A stretch of 64,000 nucleotides of DNA from Pseudomonas sp. UBA1879 (GTDB taxonomy: Bacteria; Pseudomonadota; Gammaproteobacteria; Pseudomonadales; Pseudomonadaceae). A model generated the notes under the pieces. That model was not told the DNA's origin, ran no database searches, and worked only from the letters and a program-made list of their open reading frames with translations. The DNA lies in the NCBI RefSeq assembly GCF_002338065.1, contig NZ_DDHJ01000001.1:248001-312000 (forward strand), in the 5' to 3' direction. Position numbers and translations under genes: made by a program. Positions 41,777 through 49,267 of the stretch are shown in pieces. Positions within the stretch are counted from its first letter, which is position 1; the number at the start of each line of letters is the position of its first letter.

Positions 41777-42696
41777 GCCGGTTGATAGGCCGGCGCGACC
41801 AGGAATTCGAGCAGTGCCTTTTGCGCATGCAGACGGTTTTCAGCCTGATCCCACGCCACCGAACGCACGTCGTCGAGGAGGTCTTCGCTGATTTCCTCAC
41901 CACGGTGGGCAGGCAGGCAGTGCATGAACAGTACGTCTTCAGCGGCCAGGTCGAGCAGTTCGCGAGTGACCTGGAACGGCTTGAACAGGGCGATGCGCTT
42001 GGCGGTTTCTTCTTCCTGGCCCATGGAGGTCCAGACGTCTGTGCTGATCAGGTGCGCACCCTTGACGGCTTCGCGCGGGTCACGGGTCAGGGTCACGCGG
42101 TCACCCGCCAACGCCATAAAGCGGGGATTGGGCTCGTAGCCTTCGGGGCAGGCGATGCGCAGTTGGAAGTCGAACTGGATCGCGGCTTCTATATAGCTGT
42201 TGCACATGTTGTTGCCATCGCCGATCCAGGCCACGGTCTTGCCTTTGATCGCGCCGCGATGTTCGAGGAAGGTTTGCATGTCGGCCAGCAGCTGGCACGG
42301 GTGCAGGTCGTCGGACAGACCATTGATCACCGGCACCCGAGAGTTGGCGGAAAATTCGATGAGGTTGCTGTGGGCGAAGGTGCGGATCATGACCGCATCA
42401 ACCATGCGCGACATCACCCGCGCACCGTCGGCAATGGGCTCGCCACGGCCCAGTTGGGTATCACGGGGGGAAAGAAAGATGGCCTGGCCACCCAGTTGAA
42501 TCATGCCCGCCTCGAACGAAACACGGGTGCGAGTCGAAGATTTCTCGAAGATCATGGCCAGCACTCGACCTCTCAGCGGCTCGAACAACACGCCTCGATT
42601 GCGCAAGTCCTTCAGCTCAATGCCTCGACGGATCACGGCACCCAGTTCATCTGGGGTGTAATCCATCATCGAGAGAAAGTGCCTGGTGATCATCAT
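41773..42696 (-). CDS. argF: Anabolic ornithine carbamoyltransferase ArgF
   Basis: Makes citrulline from ornithine and carbamoyl phosphate in arginine biosynthesis. The 307 residues carry the carbamoyl-phosphate motif SSTRTRVSFE, the hinge HPCQLLADMQT and the ornithine-binding MHCLPAHRGEE. The length is typical of the anabolic form rather than the catabolic ArcB. The start is ATG 42696, or the next codon, also ATG. An ArgR-type operator lies about 125 bp upstream, indicating arginine repression. Confidence 0.96.
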   Translation of the reverse strand: MMITRHFLSMMDYTPDELGAVIRRGIELKDLRNRGVLFEPLRGRVLAMIFEKSSTRTRVSFEAGMIQLGGQAIFLSPRDTQLGRGEPIADGARVMSRMVDAVMIRTFAHSNLIEFSANSRVPVINGLSDDLHPCQLLADMQTFLEHRGAIKGKTVAWIGDGNNMCNSYIEAAIQFDFQLRIACPEGYEPNPRFMALAGDRVTLTRDPREAVKGAHLISTDVWTSMGQEEETAKRIALFKPFQVTRELLDLAAEDVLFMHCLPAHRGEEISEDLLDDVRSVAWDQAENRLHAQKALLEFLVAPAYQPA

Positions 42697-42819
42697 TAAC
42701 TACCTTGTCTGCAACAGACCGCAGATCCTCAAAGCCGGGTTTTATCGGGAAAACGGGCGGGACCTGCGGCAAAAGCCGCGCGGGGCGACGAATAGGGAAG
42801 GCGCGAGGGTATAAGAAAA

Positions 42820-42856
42820 TGTCGCCTCGTGCCAAGGCCCGGCATGTTCGAAATAA
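42820..42856. promoter_or_regulatory. ArgR operator upstream of argF
   Basis: TGTCGC-N8-AA at 42820-42835 matches the Pseudomonas ArgR half-site exactly. After five bases a second, weaker half-site (GGCATG-N8-AA) ends at 42856, giving the expected 21-bp repeat period. Confidence 0.7.
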
Positions 42857-43144
42857 ATGTCAGATGTCCGGTCGCCCGAAAATAACGCGCTCGCGGCGCT
42901 TTTCATGTAACGAAGTGCTACAGTTGCGTGGACAGCTAAGGCATTTAGCCATCTAGGTCTTCAGCAGCGGGCAAAGGTTTTACACCGGCTGGTTGCTCGC
43001 TGACAATTACTACCGATTCTGCAACAGTTTCAAAATGCTGCGCGGACCTTATGCGACATGCTTCACGCCATGGAAACCCGGACGTTTCCTAAACCCGTGG
43101 CGTGAGTTATAAAGGCCGCTTATGTCCTCCAAAAGGGGTGGGGA
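42857..43144. other. Intergenic region between argF and the 100-aa gene
   Basis: About 290 bp that hold the argF promoter on the left and presumably that of the 43145 gene on the right. No clear terminator or further operator was recognised. Confidence 0.4.
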
Positions 43145-43447
43145 ATGGAATCAAAAGAGAAACAACTAACGGAACTGCTCGGGCTTACAGCTCGCACCCT
43201 CACGCACCTCACGGCTTCCATGACCTCAATGTCTTTTGAGCTGATGCGCAGTGAGGATGAAGTAACCCGTTCGGCAGGACGCCGCATGATCGACCGGATG
43301 GCCACCATCAGTGCCGGGCTCGATGACCACTGGCGTTTGATCGGCGAACTGACCGGTGTGCAGGTTTCTCAGGAACAGGTCGAGACCGTTCATGAGATTC
43401 AGCTCAAGCGCAAAGTGGTCACCCCCATCGGCGGTTCGGCTTCCTGA
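43145..43447 (+). CDS. Hypothetical protein, 100 aa
   Basis: A 100-residue soluble protein that starts MESKEKQLTELLGLTARTLT. It is largely helical, with Met-rich and heptad-like stretches (LTASMTSMSFELMRSEDEVT, then RMIDRMATISAGLDDHWRLI). There is no signal peptide or membrane helix. The ATG is preceded by a G-rich ribosome binding site (GGGGTGGGG). It stands alone between divergent argF and the molybdopterin oxidoreductase gene. I do not recognise the family; it is probably restricted to Pseudomonas. Confidence 0.7.
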   Translation: MESKEKQLTELLGLTARTLTHLTASMTSMSFELMRSEDEVTRSAGRRMIDRMATISAGLDDHWRLIGELTGVQVSQEQVETVHEIQLKRKVVTPIGGSAS

Positions 43448-43593
43448 TCTCCATCCTTTGCTCAGGTGAGCTATCGGCTCGCCTGATGCTGCCAGATTCA
43501 CGGCACTGACGTTTCTGGTGAAGTGTTGCGCCAGGCGCCATAGTTTTGTTTTCGCGATCACCCCGGTCGCCCTACAAAAACTTGAGACTGGCA

Positions 43594-45702
43594 ATGACCA
43601 AGACTCTCCATCACCGTGCCTGTCATTTGTGCGAGGCCATTTGCGGCCTGACCATCGAAACCACCCTTGAAGACGATGCCTGCGTTCGCATCACATCGAT
43701 CAAAGGCGACGCGCTAGACACGTTCAGCCGAGGTCACATCTGCCCCAAGGCGGTGGCCTTGCAAGATATTCAGAACGATCCTGATCGCCTGCGTCAGCCC
43801 ATGCGCCGCATCGGCAGCGAATGGCAGCCCATCGCCTGGCAGGACGCGTTCGACCTGGTGGCCGAGCGTCTACTGGACATTCAGCAGCGTCATGGACAGA
43901 ACGCCGTCGCGGTCTATCAGGGCAACCCGAGCGTCCACAATTATGGGCTGATGACCCACAGCAATTATTTTCTCGGCCTGCTGAAGACGCGCAACCGATT
44001 CTCCGCGACCTCGGTGGACCAGTTGCCTCATCATCTCACCAGTTACTTGATGTACGGCCATGGGCTGTTGCTGCCGATCCCTGACATTGATCACACCGAT
44101 TTCATGCTGATTCTGGGCGGCAACCCGCTGGCCTCCAACGGTAGCATCATGACCGTCCCCGACGTCGAGAAGCGGCTGAAGGCGATCCAGGCGCGGGGCG
44201 GCAAAGTCGTGGTGGTCGATCCCCGGCGTAGCGAAACAGCGGCCATCGCCGACCAGCATGTGTTCATTCGCCCCGGTGGTGACGCCGCGCTGCTCTTTGG
44301 ACTGCTGCACACGCTGTTCGCCGAAGACCTGACCCGCGACAGTCATTTGCCGGTCGATGGCCTCAAAGACGTACGTGCCGCCGTCGCGCACATGGATGCC
44401 GACACCATGAGCCAACGTTGCGGCGTGCCTGCCGAGCAGATCCGTCAACTGGCGCGGGACTTTGCCTGTGCCGAAAGCGCGGTGTGTTACGGGCGCATGG
44501 GCGTTTCGACGCAAGCGTTCGGCACGCTTTGCCACTGGCTCGTGCAATTGATCAACCTGGTGACCGGCAACCTTGATCGTGTAGGCGGCGCGCTCTGTAC
44601 CGAGCCTGCGCTCGATCTAGTGGCCTCGACATCGGGCGGCAGTTTCAATCGCTGGCAGAGTCGCGTCTCGCACTTGCCCGAATACAGCGGCGAGCTCCCG
44701 GTGTCGGCGTTGGCGGAGGAAATGCTCACTGAAGGCGACGGCCAGGTGAAGGCATTGGTGACGGTGGCTGGCAACCCGGTGTTGTCGACGCCGAATGGCC
44801 GCCAGTTGGACCAGGCGCTCGAAGGGTTGGAGTTCATGGTCAGCATCGATCTCTACATCAATGAAACCACGCGGCACGCCGATCTGATCCTGCCCTCGAC
44901 GTCGGCGCTGGAAAACGATCACTACGACACGACCTTCAACCTGTTCGCCGTGCGCAACGTTACCCGCTTCAATCGCGCCATCCTCGCCAAACCCGAGGGC
45001 GCGCTGCACGACTGGGAGATTTTCGTCGGTTTGGCAAAGGCCTTCGCAGCGCGGGCCGAGCGCGAATTGAAACCGACCGTTTCCCCTGCACACATGATTG
45101 ATCGCGGTTTGCGAGCGGGCGCTTATGGTGACGCCTCGGATGTGAAGCTGTCGTTGGAAACGCTTCGTGATTACCCCCATGGGTTGGACCTGGGCGCACT
45201 CAAACCCAACCTTGCCACACGCCTGAAAACCGCCAATCAGCACATTCAGGCTGCGCCGGAGGTGATCCTGGCCGATCTGGTGCGGTTCGCTGCCGTACCC
45301 GCACCGTCTCCGGACCAGCTCCTGTTGATTGGGCGGCGCCATGTGCGCAGTAATAATTCCTGGATGCACAATTATCACCGGCTAGTAAAAGGCAAGCCGC
45401 GTCATCAGCTGCTGATGCACCCGGACGACCTCGCCCATCGCGGCCTGAGCGATGGGCAGCGGGTGCGGGTGAGGTCACGGGTGGGGATGATCGAGGTCGA
45501 GGTGCTGGGCAGCGTGGACATGATGCGCGGCGTGGTGAGTCTGCCTCACGGGTGGGGGCATGGGCGGCCCGGCGTGCAAATGGACATTGCCCGTGAACAG
45601 CCGGGGCAAAGTGCTAACGACCTGACTGACGAGCAGCAGCTCGATGCGCTGTCGGGAAATGCTGTGCTCAACGGAGTACCGGTGACTGTCGCGGCGGCAT
45701 GA
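43594..45702 (+). CDS. Molybdopterin-dependent oxidoreductase (formate dehydrogenase/nitrate reductase superfamily)
   Basis: A 702-residue enzyme binding bis-MGD and an N-terminal [4Fe-4S] cluster, whose ligands are C-x2-C-x3-C in ACHLCEAICGL plus the Cys of GHICPKAVAL. Later conserved pieces are DFMLILGGNPLASNG, VVVVDPRRSETA and NETTRHADLILPSTSALEND; the MopB C-terminal barrel follows (HPDDLAHRGLSDGQRVRVRS). There is no Tat signal, so it is cytoplasmic. No electron-transfer partner or maturation chaperone gene lies beside it, so the substrate is unknown. The start is ATG 43594, 9 codons before the first cluster cysteine. Confidence 0.9.
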   Translation: MTKTLHHRACHLCEAICGLTIETTLEDDACVRITSIKGDALDTFSRGHICPKAVALQDIQNDPDRLRQPMRRIGSEWQPIAWQDAFDLVAERLLDIQQRHGQNAVAVYQGNPSVHNYGLMTHSNYFLGLLKTRNRFSATSVDQLPHHLTSYLMYGHGLLLPIPDIDHTDFMLILGGNPLASNGSIMTVPDVEKRLKAIQARGGKVVVVDPRRSETAAIADQHVFIRPGGDAALLFGLLHTLFAEDLTRDSHLPVDGLKDVRAAVAHMDADTMSQRCGVPAEQIRQLARDFACAESAVCYGRMGVSTQAFGTLCHWLVQLINLVTGNLDRVGGALCTEPALDLVASTSGGSFNRWQSRVSHLPEYSGELPVSALAEEMLTEGDGQVKALVTVAGNPVLSTPNGRQLDQALEGLEFMVSIDLYINETTRHADLILPSTSALENDHYDTTFNLFAVRNVTRFNRAILAKPEGALHDWEIFVGLAKAFAARAERELKPTVSPAHMIDRGLRAGAYGDASDVKLSLETLRDYPHGLDLGALKPNLATRLKTANQHIQAAPEVILADLVRFAAVPAPSPDQLLLIGRRHVRSNNSWMHNYHRLVKGKPRHQLLMHPDDLAHRGLSDGQRVRVRSRVGMIEVEVLGSVDMMRGVVSLPHGWGHGRPGVQMDIAREQPGQSANDLTDEQQLDALSGNAVLNGVPVTVAAA

Positions 45703-45818
45703 CGCTCATCATATTTATAGGGCCGATTAAGGCCAAGACCGAGCGTTACGCTAGGGAATCGGTTAGAATGCGCCACCGTGTCGACTCATACAGTCGTAAA
45801 GTTAAGCCGAGGTGCTCC

Positions 45819-46148
45819 ATGGATATCATCGAAACGATCAAAGACCAGATTGCCAAAAACACCGTTCTGCTTTATATGAAAGGCGCTCCGAATGCCCCGC
45901 AGTGCGGCTTTTCCGCCAAGGCGTCCCAGGCATTGATGGCGTGTGGCGAGAAGTTCGCGTACGTCGATATCCTGCAGAACCCGGAAATTCGTGCCAACCT
46001 GCCGAAATACGCGAACTGGCCGACGTTCCCGCAATTGTGGGTTGATGGTGAGTTGGTTGGCGGCAGTGACATCATTGTCGAGATGGCCGCTGACGGTTCG
46101 CTGCAGCAGTTGGTCAAAGCTGCGGTTGAAAAGAACGCAACGGCCTGA
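45819..46148 (+). CDS. grxD: Monothiol glutaredoxin GrxD
   Basis: A 109-residue monothiol glutaredoxin with the active-site motif CGFS (GAPNAPQCGFSAKASQAL). It carries a glutathione-ligated [2Fe-2S] cluster and delivers clusters to iron-sulfur proteins. WPTFPQLWVDGELVGGSDI is the cis-Pro/glutathione-binding loop. The start is ATG 45819; the frame 40 residues upstream lacks family resemblance. It lies in an iron-handling neighbourhood with bfrB and bfd, and a strong terminator follows. Confidence 0.96.
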   Translation: MDIIETIKDQIAKNTVLLYMKGAPNAPQCGFSAKASQALMACGEKFAYVDILQNPEIRANLPKYANWPTFPQLWVDGELVGGSDIIVEMAADGSLQQLVKAAVEKNATA

Positions 46149-46167
46149 TTGGGCAGTTGGTGTAAAG

Positions 46168-46200
46168 AGCCCCGGTCTCACGCGAGATACGGGGCTTTTT
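46168..46200 (+). terminator. Terminator of grxD
   Basis: AGCCCCG (46168-46174), 15-nt loop, CGGGGCT (46190-46196) and a T-run. Confidence 0.88.
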
Positions 46201-46210
46201 TATGCCCACT

Positions 46211-46245
46211 AAAAAGCCCCGTCTGGCTCATCACCGGGCGGGGCT
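46211..46245 (-). terminator. Terminator of bfrB
   Basis: AGCCCCG (46215-46221) and CGGGGCT (46239-46245), with the T-run on the minus strand, 20 bp after the bfrB stop. Its stem is identical to that of the grxD terminator. Confidence 0.85.
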
Positions 46246-46265
46246 CGTGACAGGGAAGGCCAGTA

Positions 46266-46742
46266 TCAGTCTTCTTCGCCCATCTGCGATTGCAGGTAAT
46301 TTTCGATGCCGACTTTGTCGATCAGGCCCAGCTGTGTTTCCAGCCAGTCGATGTGTTCTTCCTCGGATTCGAGGATGTCTTCAAGGAGTTCGCGGCTACC
46401 GAAGTCGCCAACGGTCTCGCAGTGGGCAATCGCGGCTTTCAGGTCGGCATGGCCTTTGCGCTCGATCTTCAGGTCACATTCCAGCATTTCCTTGGTGTGT
46501 TCACCGATCAGGATTTTGCCGAGGTCTTGCAGATTGGGCAGACCCTCAAGAAACAGGATGCGCTTGATCAGTTTGTCAGCGTGTTTCATCTCGTCGATGG
46601 ATTCGTGGTATTCGTGCTTGCCCAGCTTGTTCAGGCCCCAATCTTCGTACATGCGCGCATGCAGGAAATACTGGTTGATCGCGACCAGCTCGTTTCCGAG
46701 GATCTTGTTGAGATGCTGGATGACGGTAATGTCGCCTTTCAT
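46266..46742 (-). CDS. bfrB: Bacterioferritin BfrB
   Basis: A 158-residue subunit of the 24-mer iron store with heme at subunit interfaces. The ferroxidase ligands Glu18 (GNELV), Glu51 and His54 (DEMKHAD) are present, and Met52 is the heme ligand. Later ligands are in HCETVGD and ESEEEHIDWLE. The start is ATG 46742, giving the standard N-terminus MKGDITVIQHLNKILGNELV; the upstream extension of 19 residues is rejected. Release of iron needs Bfd (encoded upstream, same strand) and Fpr (12.5 kb). Confidence 0.97.
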   Translation of the reverse strand: MKGDITVIQHLNKILGNELVAINQYFLHARMYEDWGLNKLGKHEYHESIDEMKHADKLIKRILFLEGLPNLQDLGKILIGEHTKEMLECDLKIERKGHADLKAAIAHCETVGDFGSRELLEDILESEEEHIDWLETQLGLIDKVGIENYLQSQMGEED

Positions 46743-46899
46743 GATCGAGGTCCTGTCGAAGATGTTCGTATATAAGCCGCAAGTTTGGGCCTCGGACAAG
46801 CCAGTGTCAAACCTAAGTTATTGAATAATAAGTGAAAATAAATAGGAATAAGAATGTTTGTGTTCCGCATCTTATCGCTAAGCGCTTGAATTACAGACA

Positions 46900-46930
46900 T
46901 AAAAAAACCGGACAGAGTGTCCGGTTCCTT
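46900..46930 (-). terminator. Terminator of bfd
   Basis: ACCGGACA (46907-46914), loop GAG, TGTCCGGT (46918-46925), with a run of T on the minus strand. It separates bfd from the bfrB promoter. Confidence 0.9.
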
Positions 46931-46943
46931 TGAATAGGGTAAA

Positions 46944-47162
46944 TCAGGCAGCTGAAAATTCTGCGGGGTAGGCGAGGGCGGCATGTGTGGTTTGTAATTC
47001 CGTCAGTGTTTCACGGACCACTTCCTTCGCCAAGCAGGCACATTTCCCACATTTGCTGGCGACACCCAAGGTCTCGCGGACTTCACGGTAGCTGCAGCAT
47101 CCTTCCATGATTGCTTCGCGGATTTGTCCGTCGGTAACACCTTGGCAGAGGCAAACATACAT
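46944..47162 (-). CDS. bfd: Bacterioferritin-associated ferredoxin Bfd
   Basis: A 72-residue [2Fe-2S] ferredoxin that docks on BfrB and passes electrons from Fpr to release stored iron. The cluster cysteines follow the C-x-C ... C-x2-C pattern: MYVCLCQGVTDGQIR at the N-terminus and SKCGKCACLAKEVV later. I start at ATG 47162, because MYVCLCQGV is the family N-terminus; the frame begins 11 codons earlier at an alternative ATG. A Fur-like box lies about 45 bp upstream, so iron-starvation induction is expected. Confidence 0.94.
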   Translation of the reverse strand: MYVCLCQGVTDGQIREAIMEGCCSYREVRETLGVASKCGKCACLAKEVVRETLTELQTTHAALAYPAEFSAA

Positions 47163-47206
47163 AAATAAAAGACCGTCGCTGAGTGATTTGCTCATGTGCG
47201 ACGGAT

Positions 47207-47231
47207 ACTAATGTTAATGAGAATGCTTGTC
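47207..47231 (-). promoter_or_regulatory. Candidate Fur box upstream of bfd
   Basis: The segment includes TAATGTTAATGAGAATGCT, rich in the AATGA/GAATG elements typical of Pseudomonas Fur sites, just before bfd. Confidence 0.6.
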
Positions 47232-47305
47232 AAAACTACTTCCTGAACCTTGGCTGAAGATCGATGAGTGGTCAGTTCCAAGGCGCCTCAGATGCTGTTT
47301 CTGTA

Positions 47306-47329
47306 GCCGCGAGCAAGCTCACTTCTACA
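47306..47329. repeat. Single REP arm between bfd and rnt
   Basis: CCGCGAGCAAGCTCACTTCT, then ACA: one arm of the GTAGGAGTGAGC family without an obvious partner. Confidence 0.8.
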
Positions 47330-47350
47330 GGTATTGCGCTCAGCCAGCAT

Positions 47351-47380
47351 AAAAAAACCGGCCACGGGGGCCGGTCTTTA
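47351..47380 (-). terminator. Terminator of the pyrC-rnt transcript
   Basis: ACCGGCC (47357-47363), 5-nt loop, GGCCGGT (47369-47375), with a T-run on the minus strand, just after the rnt stop. Confidence 0.9.
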
Positions 47381-47399
47381 CGTTCGAGAGAAGGCGATA

Positions 47400-48077
47400 T
47401 CAATCGTCGAAGTCGTGCCAGCCGCCCATTTCTTTCCAGCGATTGACGATGCCACAGAACAGCTCAGCGGTCTTTTCCGTGTCATAGCGGGCCGAGTGGG
47501 CTTCGCGACCGTCGAAGTCGATGTCTGCCGACTGACACGCCTTGGCCAGCACGGTCTGACCATAAGCCAAGCCCGCCAGTGTCGCGGTGTCGAAGCTGGA
47601 AAACGGATGAAACGGGTTGCGCTTCATGTCCAGTCGCGCAACGGCCGCATTGAGAAAGCCCAGGTCGAAGCTGGCGTTGTGTCCAACCAGAATCGCCCGC
47701 TTGCAGCCATTGGCTTTCAGCGCCTTGCGTACGCCACGGAAGATGTCATTCAGCGCGGTTTCTTCACTCACCGCCATGCGCAGCGGGTGATCGAGTTTGA
47801 TGCCGGTGAATTCCAGCGCCGCCGCTTCGATATTGGCGCCCACGAACGGCTCGACGCGGAAAAAGTGGGTGTGTTCCGGGAACACAAACCCCTTTTCATC
47901 CATGCCAATGGTGGTCGCGGCGATCTCCAGCAACGCGTCGGTGGCAGCGTTGAAGCCCCCGGTTTCTACGTCGACGACGACCGGCAGATAGCCACGAAAA
48001 CGTGCTGCCATCGGATGCCTGGAGCCTGTCCCGCCGCCAGAGCCTTCCTGATCGTCGTCGTAATGGTCTTCACTCAC
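47400..48077 (-). CDS. rnt: Ribonuclease T
   Basis: DEDDh 3'-5' exoribonuclease that trims tRNA and other stable RNA 3' ends. The 225 residues contain the Exo I motif VVVDVETGGFN, Exo II VGHNASFDLGFLNAA and Exo III HSARYDTEKTAEL (catalytic His and Asp). An N-terminal tail of about 20 polar residues (EDHYDDDQEGSGGGTGS) is longer than in E. coli RNase T. The start overlaps the pyrC stop by 4 bp. Confidence 0.95.
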   Translation of the reverse strand: MSEDHYDDDQEGSGGGTGSRHPMAARFRGYLPVVVDVETGGFNAATDALLEIAATTIGMDEKGFVFPEHTHFFRVEPFVGANIEAAALEFTGIKLDHPLRMAVSEETALNDIFRGVRKALKANGCKRAILVGHNASFDLGFLNAAVARLDMKRNPFHPFSSFDTATLAGLAYGQTVLAKACQSADIDFDGREAHSARYDTEKTAELFCGIVNRWKEMGGWHDFDD

Positions 48078-49120
48078 GCGTGTTCCTCCAGCAGGCGCCA
48101 GCGCAGTTGTTCACCGGCGCGCAGCGGGATGACGGACAGCTCGCCAAACGGCAGGCTGGCAGGGGCGGTCCATTCTTCACGAACCAGGGTGATGGTATCG
48201 GTGTTGGCAGGCAAGCCGTAGAACGCCGGGCCATTAAGGCTGGCGAACCCTTCGAGCTTGTCCAGCGCGTTGCGTTGATCGAACGCCTCGGCGTACAGCT
48301 CGATCGCAGCGTAAGCGGTGTAGCAGCCGGCACAACCGCAGGCGGCTTCCTTGGCGTGCTGCGCGTGCGGCGCAGAGTCGGTCCCCAGGAAGAACTTGCT
48401 GCTGCCACTGGTCGCGGCGTCGAGCAGCGCGACCTGATGGGTGTTGCGCTTGAGGATCGGCAGGCAATAGAAGTGCGGACGAATCCCGCCGACCAGCATG
48501 TGATTGCGGTTGTAGAGCAGGTGGTGCGCGGTGATGGTCGCACCGACGTTGGCCGACGCCTCGTTGACGAACTGCACGGCATCGCCGGTGGTGATGTGTT
48601 CGAACACCACCTTCAGCGTCGGGAATCGCTCGACCACTCGACGCATGTGCTCGTCGATGAAAATCTTCTCGCGGTCGAACACGTCGATGTCGCCACGGGT
48701 CACTTCGCCGTGGATCAACAGCGGCATGCCGACTTCGGCCATCGCTTCGAGGACCGGAAAGATCTTGTCGACGCTGGTCACCCCAGAGTCGGAATTGGTC
48801 GTGGCACCTGCCGGGTACAGCTTGGCGGCGTACACGAAGCCGCTGGCCTTGGCGGCGCGGATATCATCGGGCTGCGTCACGTCAGTGAGGTACAGCACCA
48901 TCAGCGGCTCGAAGCGGCTCCCTTGAGGGCGCGCTGCGAGGATGCGCTGGCGATAGCCATCGGCTTGCTCCGCGTTGCGCACCGGCGGCACGAGGTTCGG
49001 CATGATGATGGCGCGGCCAAAGGTACGCGCAACGTCGGCGACGGTGTGGGGCAAAACAGCGCCATCACGAAGATGGATATGCCAGTCGTCGGGGCGCAGG
49101 AGGGTCAGGCGGTCGGACAT
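48074..49120 (-). CDS. pyrC: Dihydroorotase PyrC (class II)
   Basis: Zinc enzyme of pyrimidine synthesis that cyclises carbamoyl aspartate. The 348 residues match the E. coli-type class: metal-binding HIHLRDG near the N-terminus, the carboxylated lysine in VYAAKLYPAGATTNSD, metal histidines in LLIHGEV and VVFEHITTG, and the catalytic Asp in FFLGTDSAPH. The start is ATG 49120. Co-transcribed with rnt, which it overlaps by 4 bp. Confidence 0.96.
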   Translation of the reverse strand: MSDRLTLLRPDDWHIHLRDGAVLPHTVADVARTFGRAIIMPNLVPPVRNAEQADGYRQRILAARPQGSRFEPLMVLYLTDVTQPDDIRAAKASGFVYAAKLYPAGATTNSDSGVTSVDKIFPVLEAMAEVGMPLLIHGEVTRGDIDVFDREKIFIDEHMRRVVERFPTLKVVFEHITTGDAVQFVNEASANVGATITAHHLLYNRNHMLVGGIRPHFYCLPILKRNTHQVALLDAATSGSSKFFLGTDSAPHAQHAKEAACGCAGCYTAYAAIELYAEAFDQRNALDKLEGFASLNGPAFYGLPANTDTITLVREEWTAPASLPFGELSVIPLRAGEQLRWRLLEEHA

Positions 49121-49267
49121 TGGGGGGATTCCAGGCGGGCAAACTCGCTGGGAATGCTACCGGAAAAGACTCCTCCAGGCACCCGCTATCAAGTTTTGCA
49201 GCAAGTAACCGATAGACACGTGTAAGCGTTGAATTTATTACGCGGTGAATTTTTTGTGGAGCCTACC

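Noticed and set aside
47334..49225. Plus-strand frames of 295 and 407 codons opposite rnt and pyrC
   Set aside because: Both coincide with well-supported minus-strand genes and read as Arg/His-rich shadow translations.
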